Source of the DNA: Reticulitermes speratus
Lineage: Eukaryota; Arthropoda; Insecta; Blattodea; Rhinotermitidae
NCBI GenBank assembly: GCA_021186555.1
Contig: JAJKFL010000013.1
Span: 28,414,743 to 28,478,742, forward strand
Reading direction: 5' to 3'
DNA length: 64,000 bases
Position 1 is the first letter of the stretch. Every line of letters starts with the position of its first letter. The translations under genes were made by a program, and so were the position numbers. Below are positions 47,294 to 57,376 of this stretch, one piece after another. The notes under the pieces were generated by a model. It saw nothing but the letters and a program-made list of their open reading frames with translations. It did not search any database and was not told the origin of the DNA.

Positions 47294-48380
47294 GAGTCTC
47301 AAATACAAAGGAGTACAAGCACCAGTATATCAATGTGGGAAGTATAATGCCAAGTATTAAGATGTTTAAAAATATTAAATTTATAAAATTTATGTAAAAT
47401 GGTAAGTATAAAATTACAGCGTTATTGACATGTTTATCATAATTCTGACGATGTCTAGGCCAAAGTCCAATGCCTGTTTACATTACGTGCACTGCATGCA
47501 TGCAAACATGAGTCCATCCTGTGCGATCCAAGAGGATCTAGACCCAGTGGCGCGTGTCGGTGTACATCGTGCCAGGAAGTGCTGATGTGGATTCAGATGT
47601 TTTAAATACTTTAATTTATTATTCCTACATTTGCCTCAAGGAACTGAGTTCAAATGCACAGAAGAGCCTTGACCAAGGATGTCCGTCTGACGGATGTGTT
47701 TTGAACAACGCATTAGCGATCAACACCACAGCCGTTCGATTCTCAGTGTCAAGAACTGGCCCCAAGACATGATGGTATTTATATTACATTTACGCCTTTA
47801 TTCTTCTGCTTTCACGTATCTGACCTTTCCTTCTGTTTCATTTCAAAACCTTATCGGAATTCTGCGAGATTCTTTGTGCGCGCGCGGATCAACCCGATGC
47901 AAGCCGTTTCTCATTACATGGCAATACACGAAAACACAAAAGAAAGGGAGAAATACAAAATAGCGGAGCCAACACTGACCCGTGACCACAGCGTGCGCGA
48001 GGCTTAGACGGTTGAATTATACAAGAAATGGGGAATGGGATAAGTGTATGCTTTCATACAGTAATATAATAAATAATAATAATAATTACTCTAGTTTTCT
48101 GTCTTTTGCCGCATCCGAACCACCACTGGGAGTTGTAACACTATTAAGTGTGCGATTCATAATACGACATGCCTTTACCTAGCAGTCGATATTTCCCTGA
48201 TACCCATCTCAGCGTAGTTATAGACAGTAATGGAGAATGGATACGGGTAGAACATACTTGGATCAGTTTTGTAATAAGGTGTCAGAATCGTAAATGTGTG
48301 CACGTTTATTTTGTGAATTGCAGTTTACAAGTGCTGTAGACAGTGCGAGATTTGAGGTTCTTACCGCGGCATTTCTGAGG
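47294..48380. other. No supported gene
   Basis: A short AAT repeat lies at about 48064-48085. Nothing else recognised. Confidence 0.45.
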
Positions 48381-48497
48381 ATTCAGGTCTCCAGGGACGT
48401 GACGCTGTGTTGTTGGGTGAGTGGCTGCCGACGTTCCTTCAAAACGTCGGTAACTACTTACCCACCGACACAGATTCACATCCCAGGAGACCTGAAT
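48381..48497. mobile_element. Near-complete palindrome, 117 bp
   Basis: 55-base arms (48381-48435 and 48443-48497) surround a seven-base loop, CCTTCAA. Ends read ATTCAGGTCTCC and GGAGACCTGAAT; the arm tips read CCGACGTT and AACGTCGG. About 80% of positions pair. It shares the ACCGACGTT core with the 24.4- and 30.3-kb elements but has different outer arms, so it is a subfamily or a convergent relative. Confidence 0.85.
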
Positions 48498-49264
48498 TGT
48501 ACTCGAGAGCACTTTGTGAAGCAGAACATTCTACCGTCAGTCTAGTTTCCTTATGTAGGCCTACGATGAACAATACCTTATCTTGCCATCATGCTCATGT
48601 GTCTGTCTTTTCTCCCTTTCTACTAACCTGTGTACTGGTACACAGACTGCCATGAAACTTTGTATGGACACGATGCCATTAGACGCCACCCCACCTTTGC
48701 ACTTTTCAGTTTCTTGCCATCAATAATCCCGACATGGCGGCCGCGCGAATGAGAGCGTCATTAGCTCCACATCTAGCATACTGATGGAGAACACTAAAAA
48801 GTTTTGTTGGGTAATAGATCGTAAAACGTTAGGTAACTTCTGGTAAAGTACTTTTATCTTGGAATGTAGAACGTAATGGCGGCCGCACGAAATCGGTATT
48901 TAACTTCTGGTAGACTACTGAACCGTCGGAATCGTGAAATATTGTGTAGAGATAGAATATACACGTACAGAAAAATTCACGATGAAAAATTTCTGTATAA
49001 ATTAACAGTTACAAAGGTGATGGAGTGGCGACATTTTGAGGCTATGTTGGCTTATGTGCTACAAGAAAATTGTCCCTAGTGGAAGTCACTGAACAATATA
49101 CGAGTAATTGTCACTTTACGTTTCAGCCTGCCTTGTTACACAGATTGAAGTTTTCAATGAAAGTTGACGTGACTTCGTGTACTCTTCGTGAAGCAGTTTT
49201 GAACATGTTATAACGGTCATTTGTCGTTTTACATCGAAGCAGCTGTCGTAGATTTTTGTTTCTG
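48498..49264. other. No supported gene; one candidate small frame
   Basis: A 67-codon ATG frame at 48876-49079 starts MAAARNRYLT in a GGCGGCCGC context. The ATGGCGGCCGC word also occurs at about 48735. No homology is recognised. Confidence 0.3.
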
Positions 49265-49281
49265 TTTTGTTTCTGTGTTTT

Positions 49282-49561
49282 CCGGGATAGCGTAGTCGGT
49301 ATAGCGACTTCCTACGGGCTGGACGGACCGGGGATCGAGTTTCGGTGAGGGCGAGATTTTCTGCACCCGTCCAGACCGGCCTTGGGGCTTACCCAGCCTT
49401 CTATACAATGGGTACCGGGTCATTCCCGGGTGTAAAGCGGCCGGGGCGTGGCGTTATCCAACTACCCCCATCAGCGCCAAGGTAAAAGAAAGAACAGGGC
49501 TATATCTCTACTCCCCCTCTGTGCCTCCATGGCAGGTTGTAGGGTGAACTTTACTTTTACC
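49282..49561 (+). repeat. tRNA-derived SINE, family C, full length and young
   Basis: Head CCGGGATAGCGTAGTCGG with a decayed box B (GGGGATCGAGTTTCGG), body CCAGACCGGCCTTGGGGC and GGGTGTAAAGCGGCCGGGGC, tail TTTACTTTTACC. Flanked by a perfect 17-bp duplication, TTTTGTTTCTGTGTTTT, at 49265-49281 and 49562-49578. Length is 280 bp, which defines the family. Confidence 0.9.
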
Positions 49562-49578
49562 TTTTGTTTCTGTGTTTT

Positions 49579-50453
49579 TGAAATGTCACCTAGAGCCAAG
49601 AATTCAGATTAGATTTAGTTTGCGCGATAATGCGTTTGCTGAATGTACCGTGATCGTTAAGAGACGGGGATTCAGCTAGCCAGATATTGACAGGGTTTTT
49701 GTCATTATATCAAATCCAGGAACGATACTTGATAATGTGACAACTACATGTACTTACACAGTTCTGTGTCGACGATTATCGTGGTACCTATTTCGGTAGG
49801 GTATACGGAAATACCTCGAGGTCTGGTGTGGTCTAATTTTATATTCATCCAAGATTCTTAAAACCTATTTTCCTCGTGACTGGTAATGTCTGTTTGTATA
49901 CACTTCGAGTACAGAAAAAGTGGCACAGTAGTTACTGTCTGGACGTTTCTGAAGTTCGTTATTGCTGACACTTGATTGCATCCATTATTTCATGTACTTT
50001 GTATGTGAACGACTTTTCGGAAGATGACAGTTATTGCATGTTATACTGACAGTTTCGTCTTTTTTTATAGTCACAACTGAGATGGAATCTGAGAATATTT
50101 TGTTTACTAATATGTTTGGTATTTTGACGTTATGCAGTACTGACTACATTGCAGCGTTCGTCAAATCGCAAGGTGCTCGAATTGCATGTGTTCAGTTTGT
50201 CCCGACTTTTGTTACCAGTCGTTACGGAAAGATAAAAACAAAACAATTTAATTAAGAGTAACTTTATTTATAAGTAGAGCCACAATCATGAGAATATAAA
50301 ACATGGTTTGTGTGCCGATTTTCATGTTCGGCGAAGCCCTTTCAACTGCCAAAGATATGCCATCGAACTAAAGTCTTTCTTTCTCACTCTTGACCTTTTC
50401 TGTCTATTCATTGTAGGTGTACAGGGCTATTGTTGCACTTGATCACACTGAAT
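49579..50453. other. No supported gene
   Basis: Nothing recognised. Confidence 0.45.

Positions 50454-50492
<39 letters not shown>
50454..50492. repeat. (CA)n microsatellite at SINE edge
   Basis: About 38 bases of CA that directly abut the truncated family A SINE. Confidence 0.95.
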
Positions 50493-50494
<2 letters not shown>

Positions 50495-50663
50495 TAGGAC
50501 TCCTCTGGACGAGGGATAGGCCCTTCGCAGAGACCGCTACGTGGCAACTGACAACACTCACAAGAGACAGACATCCATGCCCCTGAAGAGATTCGAACCC
50601 GCAATCTCAGCAAGCGAGCGGCGGCAGACCCACGCCTTAGACCGCGCGGCCACCGGGATCGGT
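50495..50663 (-). repeat. SINE family A, 3' truncated
   Basis: Minus strand: CCGATCCCGGTGGCCGCGCG, box B GGGTTCGAATCT, CATGGATGTCTGTCTC, CCAGAGGAGTCCTAC, then a (GT)n run in place of the GTGTGGTGTATTTGAGTGTG body. Confidence 0.82.
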
Positions 50664-50907
50664 TCGAACTAAAAGTAAGAATTAAATAGGAATGGCTTGT
50701 GATGGATTTGTGGGGTTGGCCTGTGACCTAATTAAAAGCAGTACTTCGTCGTTTGTCATTATAGGCTGAGCATATCTCTGCCAGGTTTGTACTACGGCAC
50801 TAAGTGGTATTGCCAGTCACTGCAGTGCTATCGTAACTGTACATTATTTTGGTTGTATTCGAAAAAAATTTCTGTTGAAATTTCTTCCTCTCATAAAGTC
50901 TACTGAT

Positions 50908-51200
50908 CCGGCATTGCATATTCGGCATATTGACTATGCCGTGGGCTGCACGAGCCAGGAAACTTTTCGAGTCCCAGCAGTGGCAAGAGAGTTTACTTTT
51001 TTCCAAAGGATCCGGACTGGTTTTGGGGCTCACCCAGCTTCCTATTTAGGGGGTGCTGGTAGCGGTTTTCTTGGGGGTAAAGCGGCTGAGACGTGAAGCT
51101 AACCATTGACCTCCATCCAATTCCGAGGCTAAGAATAAGTGGAGCTATACCCCACTTACCCATACGCCATCATGGCGTGCACAGGGAAAACTTTACCTCC
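50908..51200 (+). repeat. SINE family C, diverged
   Basis: Diverged head (CCGGCATTGCATATTCGGC), then CCGGACTGGTTTTGGGGCTC, GGGGGTAAAGCGGCTGAGAC, GAGCTATACCCCACTTACCC, with tail ACTTTACCTCC. Confidence 0.72.
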
Positions 51201-54200
51201 TCGTAATACTGACTGGTTAGTAGGAGTCGGAGAGAATTACGAATTCCCCGTCGTCTGGCGGCAACTTCTTCACCAGGTAAGTATGGTGGATAGTCTAAAC
51301 ACTGTATTGCAGGCGGCACCGACCATTTGCCTTAGTACCGTAACCAGCTTGGTTACTAAAGGAATTTTATTATCCGTGCACGTAATGGGTTCAGATTAGA
51401 CTTACAGACCGCTTGCTAAATAATCTGACGCCTTAAAAGGCTTCCTTTAAGCAACTGTTTGGTAGTTATTCAATTTGATGACTTTTGTGTTTTTCCCTGG
51501 TACCTTCCTGCACGCCACCCCTGTCATCTTAGAACGTAATAGCTAACACCGTACAAATATTTGTTACAAATAGACGTTTCACGTAATTCATTAGAGTCAT
51601 AGTACCATTATTACTTGTTTTTTAAGTGAATGAAAATGTAGATTTTGTTTGCGTTCAACCCACGGTTATAGTTAGCTTTTACTTTGCTGCTGCTGTGGGT
51701 TATGTCTGCTGGCGTTGCTGCGTTCTGGAGGGCAAGATAGTTGAAGCATGAAACATAATCCTGTATCGAAGAGCCTTATCTTAAACGTGGACCATGGAGT
51801 TGGAGCACATTGTCTTCTTACTTGGATACTTGTGGGGCGTAATTGATGAGCTCCTAGCCCCGGTGCCTTTAGCTTCTGAAAGGGAGCCTGTGGTATGTAC
51901 CGGACAGGAGACGTGAGTGCAACCTAAAGCCTTTCTGAACACTGTTGTAGATACGTGAAATATAAAGCTATCGGTGGCTATGGTTTGATTTACGGTTTAG
52001 CTGAAAATTTGAAGTTGTAGGACATTTAATTGATTTTGAACATTTATTACAGATAAAGATACATTGCTGGCAGTAGAGATGTTCTGCCATCTGAAACCGC
52101 AGAAATGAAATCGGGAGTAGAAATAATACATTGCAGTGAGGAATGAATTGTGTTTTTCTTCCATTCATTAAATACATACTAGGTGGAAGTAATTTTCAAG
52201 TAAACGTGTAAGTAGAACTGAGCTCATTTAGATTCGTTTTGTCATTTTTTGTACATAAGTATAGATTGGAGCAAATTTGGGATATAGGTTATAGCTGGAA
52301 TGGAATGGAAATGAAATACACGTGGCGAATTCTATTGTATATCGGTAACATCGAACTTGATTGAAATTAGTTGAATGCTTTTACTGATGAAATGTACGTA
52401 CCATCAGATGGGCATATGCTTTCTGTATGCTCTGACGTACGCACTAAATGCATAAAAAGGCTGACGATGGTAGTCTGTGGAGATGATGAGCCTATGCCCA
52501 ACAGCTCCTTCAAGCTATTTATGACGCTCTCCATGCTTTTAATATGGCTTAAAAGTCAGGACGCCCTCCTCTGTGACGACCTGGAACATAGCTGAGTTCT
52601 CCTCTCCGCGTTATGTATGAGCAGCAGAGGCTCCGTAATGACGTATGGTTAGCGATCACTTACGTGTTCACTCTGACGCCTTTTCACTTGATACGAAACT
52701 TGGCGCAGCCAGGAAGCAATATAAACTCTTCAAGAGGGATGAAGTTGTCTTTCTTCCACGTATCGTCATTGCTTGGGTTGGTAAGGGCGGGAAGGGGTGG
52801 GTTTGTAATATTGCGAAGAGCAGGGTGACAGAGCAGGCGAAGCCCGTAACATCGTTGGTAATGAACATTTCTGAATGAGGGAATTATAAAATGAACGTAG
52901 GGTGGACTGAATGAGCTCTTATATCGGTTATACTGCGTGAATTGGAAGGTCGCTCGCTTCCATATCTATTAAAATGGGCTTTGATGCTTCTTTAAGCACT
53001 TGCTGCTTCCTGCGTCTCGTGCATTTAGATACACGTGGAGCGAGTTATGCAGAGTAGAACGCCCCTCATATGTACTTTAACAGTTTGATACTGGTGTCAG
53101 AGGATGGACGTTATACGCCAGTCACAAGCAGAGTACTATGGCACGATGTCGGCTGTTATTATTGCTATTTTGTGGTTCGTTTACGGCCCTGTCGGTGTCT
53201 GTGTGTATTTGCGCCACTCCTTGCTGTGTACTGACCAGGAGAACGATTCTTTTTTTATACACGTCATTGCAGTCCAAAACTTAAAAAGCATTCAAACATG
53301 GCACGGTGCTCTCGGCGCTCGGTGTTACTTGCTGTTTTTCATCCGTCGCTGACATTGGATTTCATTAACTGCACTTACAGATATATGGTCGAAGGTGCTA
53401 GCTGAAGGTGGCAGGATTGCACTAGGCCTAGTTATAAACTATGTTGCCGATAAAGCACAGTGGTTGAGATATAACTTTTTGCATAGAAGTGTGAATAATC
53501 AGTGACTTTAATTTCGTAAATAGGCGTATAAATAGACTCAGAGACGTGTGAAATTCGAAGTTGTACAACCTTTTCCAGCACAGATGTCGTAGTACACTGA
53601 TGACTACCTAATCTGCATACTTTGTGTACGTAAATCAACGTTTAGTGTAAACAATGTGCTAGTAAATTATCAGCCCATCGGCTGCTTGCATTTGATTTCG
53701 ATTTTGGGAGTTGTAGGACATGAACTCGTCACACTCGTACATCCGTTTGCAGCCAGCAGGTAATGCTATATGCACTTGCTGTGACATTAAGAAACCCTGC
53801 ATTTTGCCATACATTGTGTTAATGGCATCCGTACGACTGTGACACTAAACGGCGATTATGCGGCATTATTATGCCGCTTTGCAGTTTACTGTGCAGTTTT
53901 ACAACTTGTTTGTGGCTGTCTGTGACGGCGGAACTTATTTTAGCAGAGAGACGCTCATTTTAAAGCTCAAACTGTCGTTGTACATTTTATTCACGTTTCA
54001 CTTTAAGAAGTTGTTTTGAACTACTCGTAATGTGCTCGAATTGGGTCAGTAGACATTAGAAAACTGTCTGCACTGTTTTGCTTAATAACATCTCATTGCA
54101 TGAGATCTGTGGTGCCGTAATATATTAATATATAGGCCGAAATGTCGCTTTTGTCTCTTCACGTTTGCGCTGGGTAGTCGTTAAACTCAAATGAGGCGTT

Positions 54201-54511
54201 TTAAAGTAAAGATGCAACACTTAATTCCCGTCTACTCAAGGCGCTCCGCTCAAATGGACTACCACATCACAAGCAGAGTGCTGCGATGATCGATACGGGA
54301 AACTTCAGTGCAGTAATATACAGCATGTTTCGAAAATATTACTCACCGTCACATGTTCCGTACCCAGTCAACAAGGTCAGCTGAATAACTTGAGTAGTTA
54401 GGCTCGCCCCGGTTGAGTAGCCATGACTTCCTAAATGCGTCCTTTGCGAAGTTCCAACTTGTGGCCACCATTATTTATTGTAAATATTTATTTGTTTCGT
54501 ACACCTATATC
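51201..54511. other. No supported gene
   Basis: About 3.3 kb with short frames only and no recognised repeat. This is the longest featureless stretch in the second half apart from 57.4-60.4 kb. Confidence 0.5.
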
Positions 54512-54614
54512 TAGTGCCGAGGTTAAGAATCTATGGAGCTATACCTCTACTCCTCCATATTCCGTAGTTATTGGCCCTTGCTTATTCACAGGGACGACGT
54601 TTTACCTGTACCTT
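54512..54614 (+). repeat. SINE family C, 3' fragment
   Basis: GTGCCGAGGTTAAGAATC, GGAGCTATACCTCTACTCC and tail GTTTTACCTGTACC; the head and body are missing. Confidence 0.65.
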
Positions 54615-54690
54615 CATTTATTTAGTATTGTCTGTCTAGTTCTGAACTCTTGTGGAGGAATTTACCTAGCGTTTAATACTTTGCATTTTG

Positions 54691-54947
54691 CACTATTTTT
54701 TATGGATGCTACGGACGCACAGCAGCCTTGAAGGCTTATTGTGCAACCCTGTGATGAAGATGACGAAGATGAGGTTTTTTCTGCTTTTTCATTTTAATGG
54801 AGCACAGGTGGAATGAAATTGACAGGGAAAACCGAAGTACTCGGAGAAAAACCTGCCCCAGTGCCACTTTGTCCACCACAAATCCCACATGGACCGGGCC
54901 TCCGCGGTGAGGGGTCGGCGACTAACCGTCTGAGCCATGGCACGGCC
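54691..54947 (-). repeat. SINE family B lacking box B
   Basis: The body and head are recognisable, but the minus strand jumps from CCGCGGAGGCCC to GGTCCATGTGGGAT, so the GGTTCGATCCC box B is deleted. Flanking TGCATTTTG occurs at 54682-54690 and 54948-54956, a probable target-site duplication. Confidence 0.8.
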
Positions 54948-54956
54948 TGCATTTTG

Positions 54957-55063
54957 AGCTTATTATATTGAACGTGCACGACCTTCTGATAACGGATTTG
55001 TTTTTGAGACAGCCTTTCCAGTCATTATATTACACTGTAGCCTTTCTATATTGCATTATCTCT
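54957..55063. other. No supported gene
   Basis: Short unassigned stretch. Confidence 0.4.
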
Positions 55064-55126
55064 GTCTCCATCATCAGAGAATCGTCATAATTCTCTAGTG
55101 ATGGAGACAGCATGTCTCCGAAACGT
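55064..55126 (+). repeat. Hammerhead-like motif, copy 10, with alternative hairpin
   Basis: CTAGTGATGGAGACA, GCA loop, TGTCTCCGAAACGTTG; the seven-base stem is perfect. An upstream GTCTCCATCA at 55064-55073 can also pair with the same GATGGAGAC strand. Confidence 0.45.
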
Positions 55127-56439
55127 TGACCTTCAACTAATTGTGCGACTAATCGCTCGAAAGGGGTTTTATCACTTTTGGTAGTCGTGCAAGATTCTGT
55201 TTAGTCTTACATAAACGATAGTCGCCTGTTACAACTTTCCCGCAGTGCAGGACCAAAACGTTTTAGCGTAAAAGTCACCATTGCTGTGCGTAATAGCGTA
55301 ATAGCGCAATTGGCAGGCGGTGAGACGACAACACATAATAGGCTGTGACTGGCTGTTAGTGTGTTAATAATGCAAGATGGTTTGGGCAGCGGGATGAAAG
55401 AAACGGCTGTACGTGAAGTAACCAATGACATATGAATAAAAGTCAGCAAGGAAATTCTGTTCGGCTACGTTGTCTCTTTATGCAGCTGCATTCCTGCTGC
55501 AGTTGAAACCCATGATGAGGCACTTTATACTTCCTGTTCTTCGCCATGTAGTTTATGGGAAAACGTATAGGAAGATTGAACGGGACCGCATGTAGCACGA
55601 GTGGAAATGAATAGAAATGCATACAATCTTTTTGTCGGAAGCCGTGAAGTAGGTCACTTTGAAGGCCTACGCGTAGACAGCGCAATGTGACAAAGGTTCG
55701 TAAGGATATGTGATAAGTGTGTGTGTGTATGGATTGGATTCACCTGGATACAGACAGGAAACACTTGCGTGCTGTTCCATGCACGATAATGAAAATTACT
55801 TTGAATGTTGGTGTAATGCTACTTGCATACTCCAGCACCACACATACTCACACAGACACACACACTTCAGTACAGGCCTAAATTAATTCGTTACATTCTC
55901 GTTACCACTGGTGTAGGTGTTTCGTGCGTGTTTAGTTTTTCGCCTTTCTCTTACAACGTACGTGACGTGGCCTACATTTTCAGTGGTACCGTTTGCAGTG
56001 CATTTACCAACTCCTCGTAAAGCGCTAGCGGAGTCACCCTCAGTTCTAATTGTGTAGTACTGTTCGTGCTGCAGCGTCAATATGAATTGAAATACACCTG
56101 CTTTGTGTCCATATTTATTTCATTTGCGGACTAATTACGCATTTTTTGTTTCTGCACAGTACGCCGTACATTGAAATATATACAATACTTTGATACGTAC
56201 TGTAATTGTGGTTTAATTTACTATTGTCTCGTTTACTGTTTATTATTTTTTTATTAGTGCTGTGGCTAATATAGCCCTGCTGCACTATACTTGCGAAAAT
56301 GGAAATCCTTGTGTAGTTATTTAAATATTCATATGGTGATGACCCAGACGGAGAATGAATTATGTTGGCAAGGAAAACTTTGAGAGCAACTGTAGAGCAA
56401 ATTGCTGACAGAGGATTCATATTAAATTAAACTTACTGC
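55127..56439. other. No supported gene
   Basis: Small GT and CA patches at about 55718 and 55845-55863. No exon recognised. Confidence 0.45.
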
Positions 56440-56776
56440 AGAGTGCTGGACAGGCAAGCGTTGAGGAGAGACATTCACATAGGGTTTGGTGGTGAAACCC
56501 GAAGGAAAGGGACCACTTGGAAAACTTCGACGTAAGTGGCAAGATAATATTAAAATGAGTGTAAACAACTGGGATGGGAGAAAGTAGACTGGATTTATTA
56601 TCTGACTCAGGATAGAGACAAATTGCGGAATTTATGAACGCGATAAGAAATCTTCGGGTTTTATAAAATCGGGGGTGGCGGATTTATTGTCTAGCTGAGG
56701 AAGTCTTAACTTCTTAAGAAGGTCTCTTATCCAGTAGTTACTTAGTTGCTCAGTTAGTGAGTGAGTGAGTGAGTTT
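56440..56776 (+). pseudogene. LINE C-terminus and 3' UTR, recurrent family (copy 6)
   Basis: The frame reads GLVVKPEGKGPLGKLRRKWQ, DNIKMSVNNWDGRK and a stop. After a frameshift it continues VDWIYYLTQDRDKLRNL. This is the KPEGKRPLGRPRRRWEDNIKMD...DWI.L.QDRD.WR ending of an insect non-LTR element. The 3' UTR (GAGGAAGTCTTAACTTC) leads to a GTGA-unit tail at 56752-56775. Stops and shifts make it inactive. Confidence 0.78.
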
Positions 56777-57229
56777 CACATATTTCTAGAAGACACCTGT
56801 ATTTTCCTCTCCAGCACAGCATGGGTTGCTTCAAGTCTTATACCAGTTTTTATTTTCATCTTTTGGGGTACATACGGTGTTATTATAACTGTTTAACTGC
56901 ACCAATGATTTAATGATGATAATGATGATGTCTGATTTTAATTAATTTACAATTTGGCCATGCAAAACACGCACCTCTTCCAGGTTTACATGTGCGCTCA
57001 AACATCCTACCTACACCTAGGGTTCTGTGCATTGCCTATCGTCTGATATTCAGTGTAGTTTTGCATACTGAGATGATGGACAAACTCCAGAAACCTAGTA
57101 ATCACAAGTGCAATATCCATTGTCAGAATCCGATAGAAGTGAATTATATCTGCTGCCTGCGGCCTCCCGTTTTCCTTGCTCATACATCGTCTTGGTCGAT
57201 TTGTGGCAGGACTCCTTGGACGATGAAAC
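56777..57229. other. No supported gene
   Basis: The 164-codon frame starting at a GTG (56992) covers this and the next feature. It has no recognisable domain and overlaps a SINE. Confidence 0.4.
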
Positions 57230-57376
57230 GCTATGTCGCAAGGGCTGTACGTGTACAAGGTAACATGTACAGAACGCATACATCCATACTGAGAGTGTGG
57301 TCAAAACCCCCGATCACAGAGCTCAAGCAGAAGACAGTGCACGCCGTAAACCGCTCGACCACCTTGATCGGCATCT
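57230..57376 (-). repeat. Diverged tRNA-like SINE, related to family A
   Basis: Minus strand: GCCGATCAAGGTGGTCGAGC (head), then a decayed box B and TATGGATGTATGCGTTC. CCAAGGAGTCCTGCC farther on (about 57205-57219 on the plus strand) corresponds to the CCAGAGGAGTCCTACC word of family A. Confidence 0.45.
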
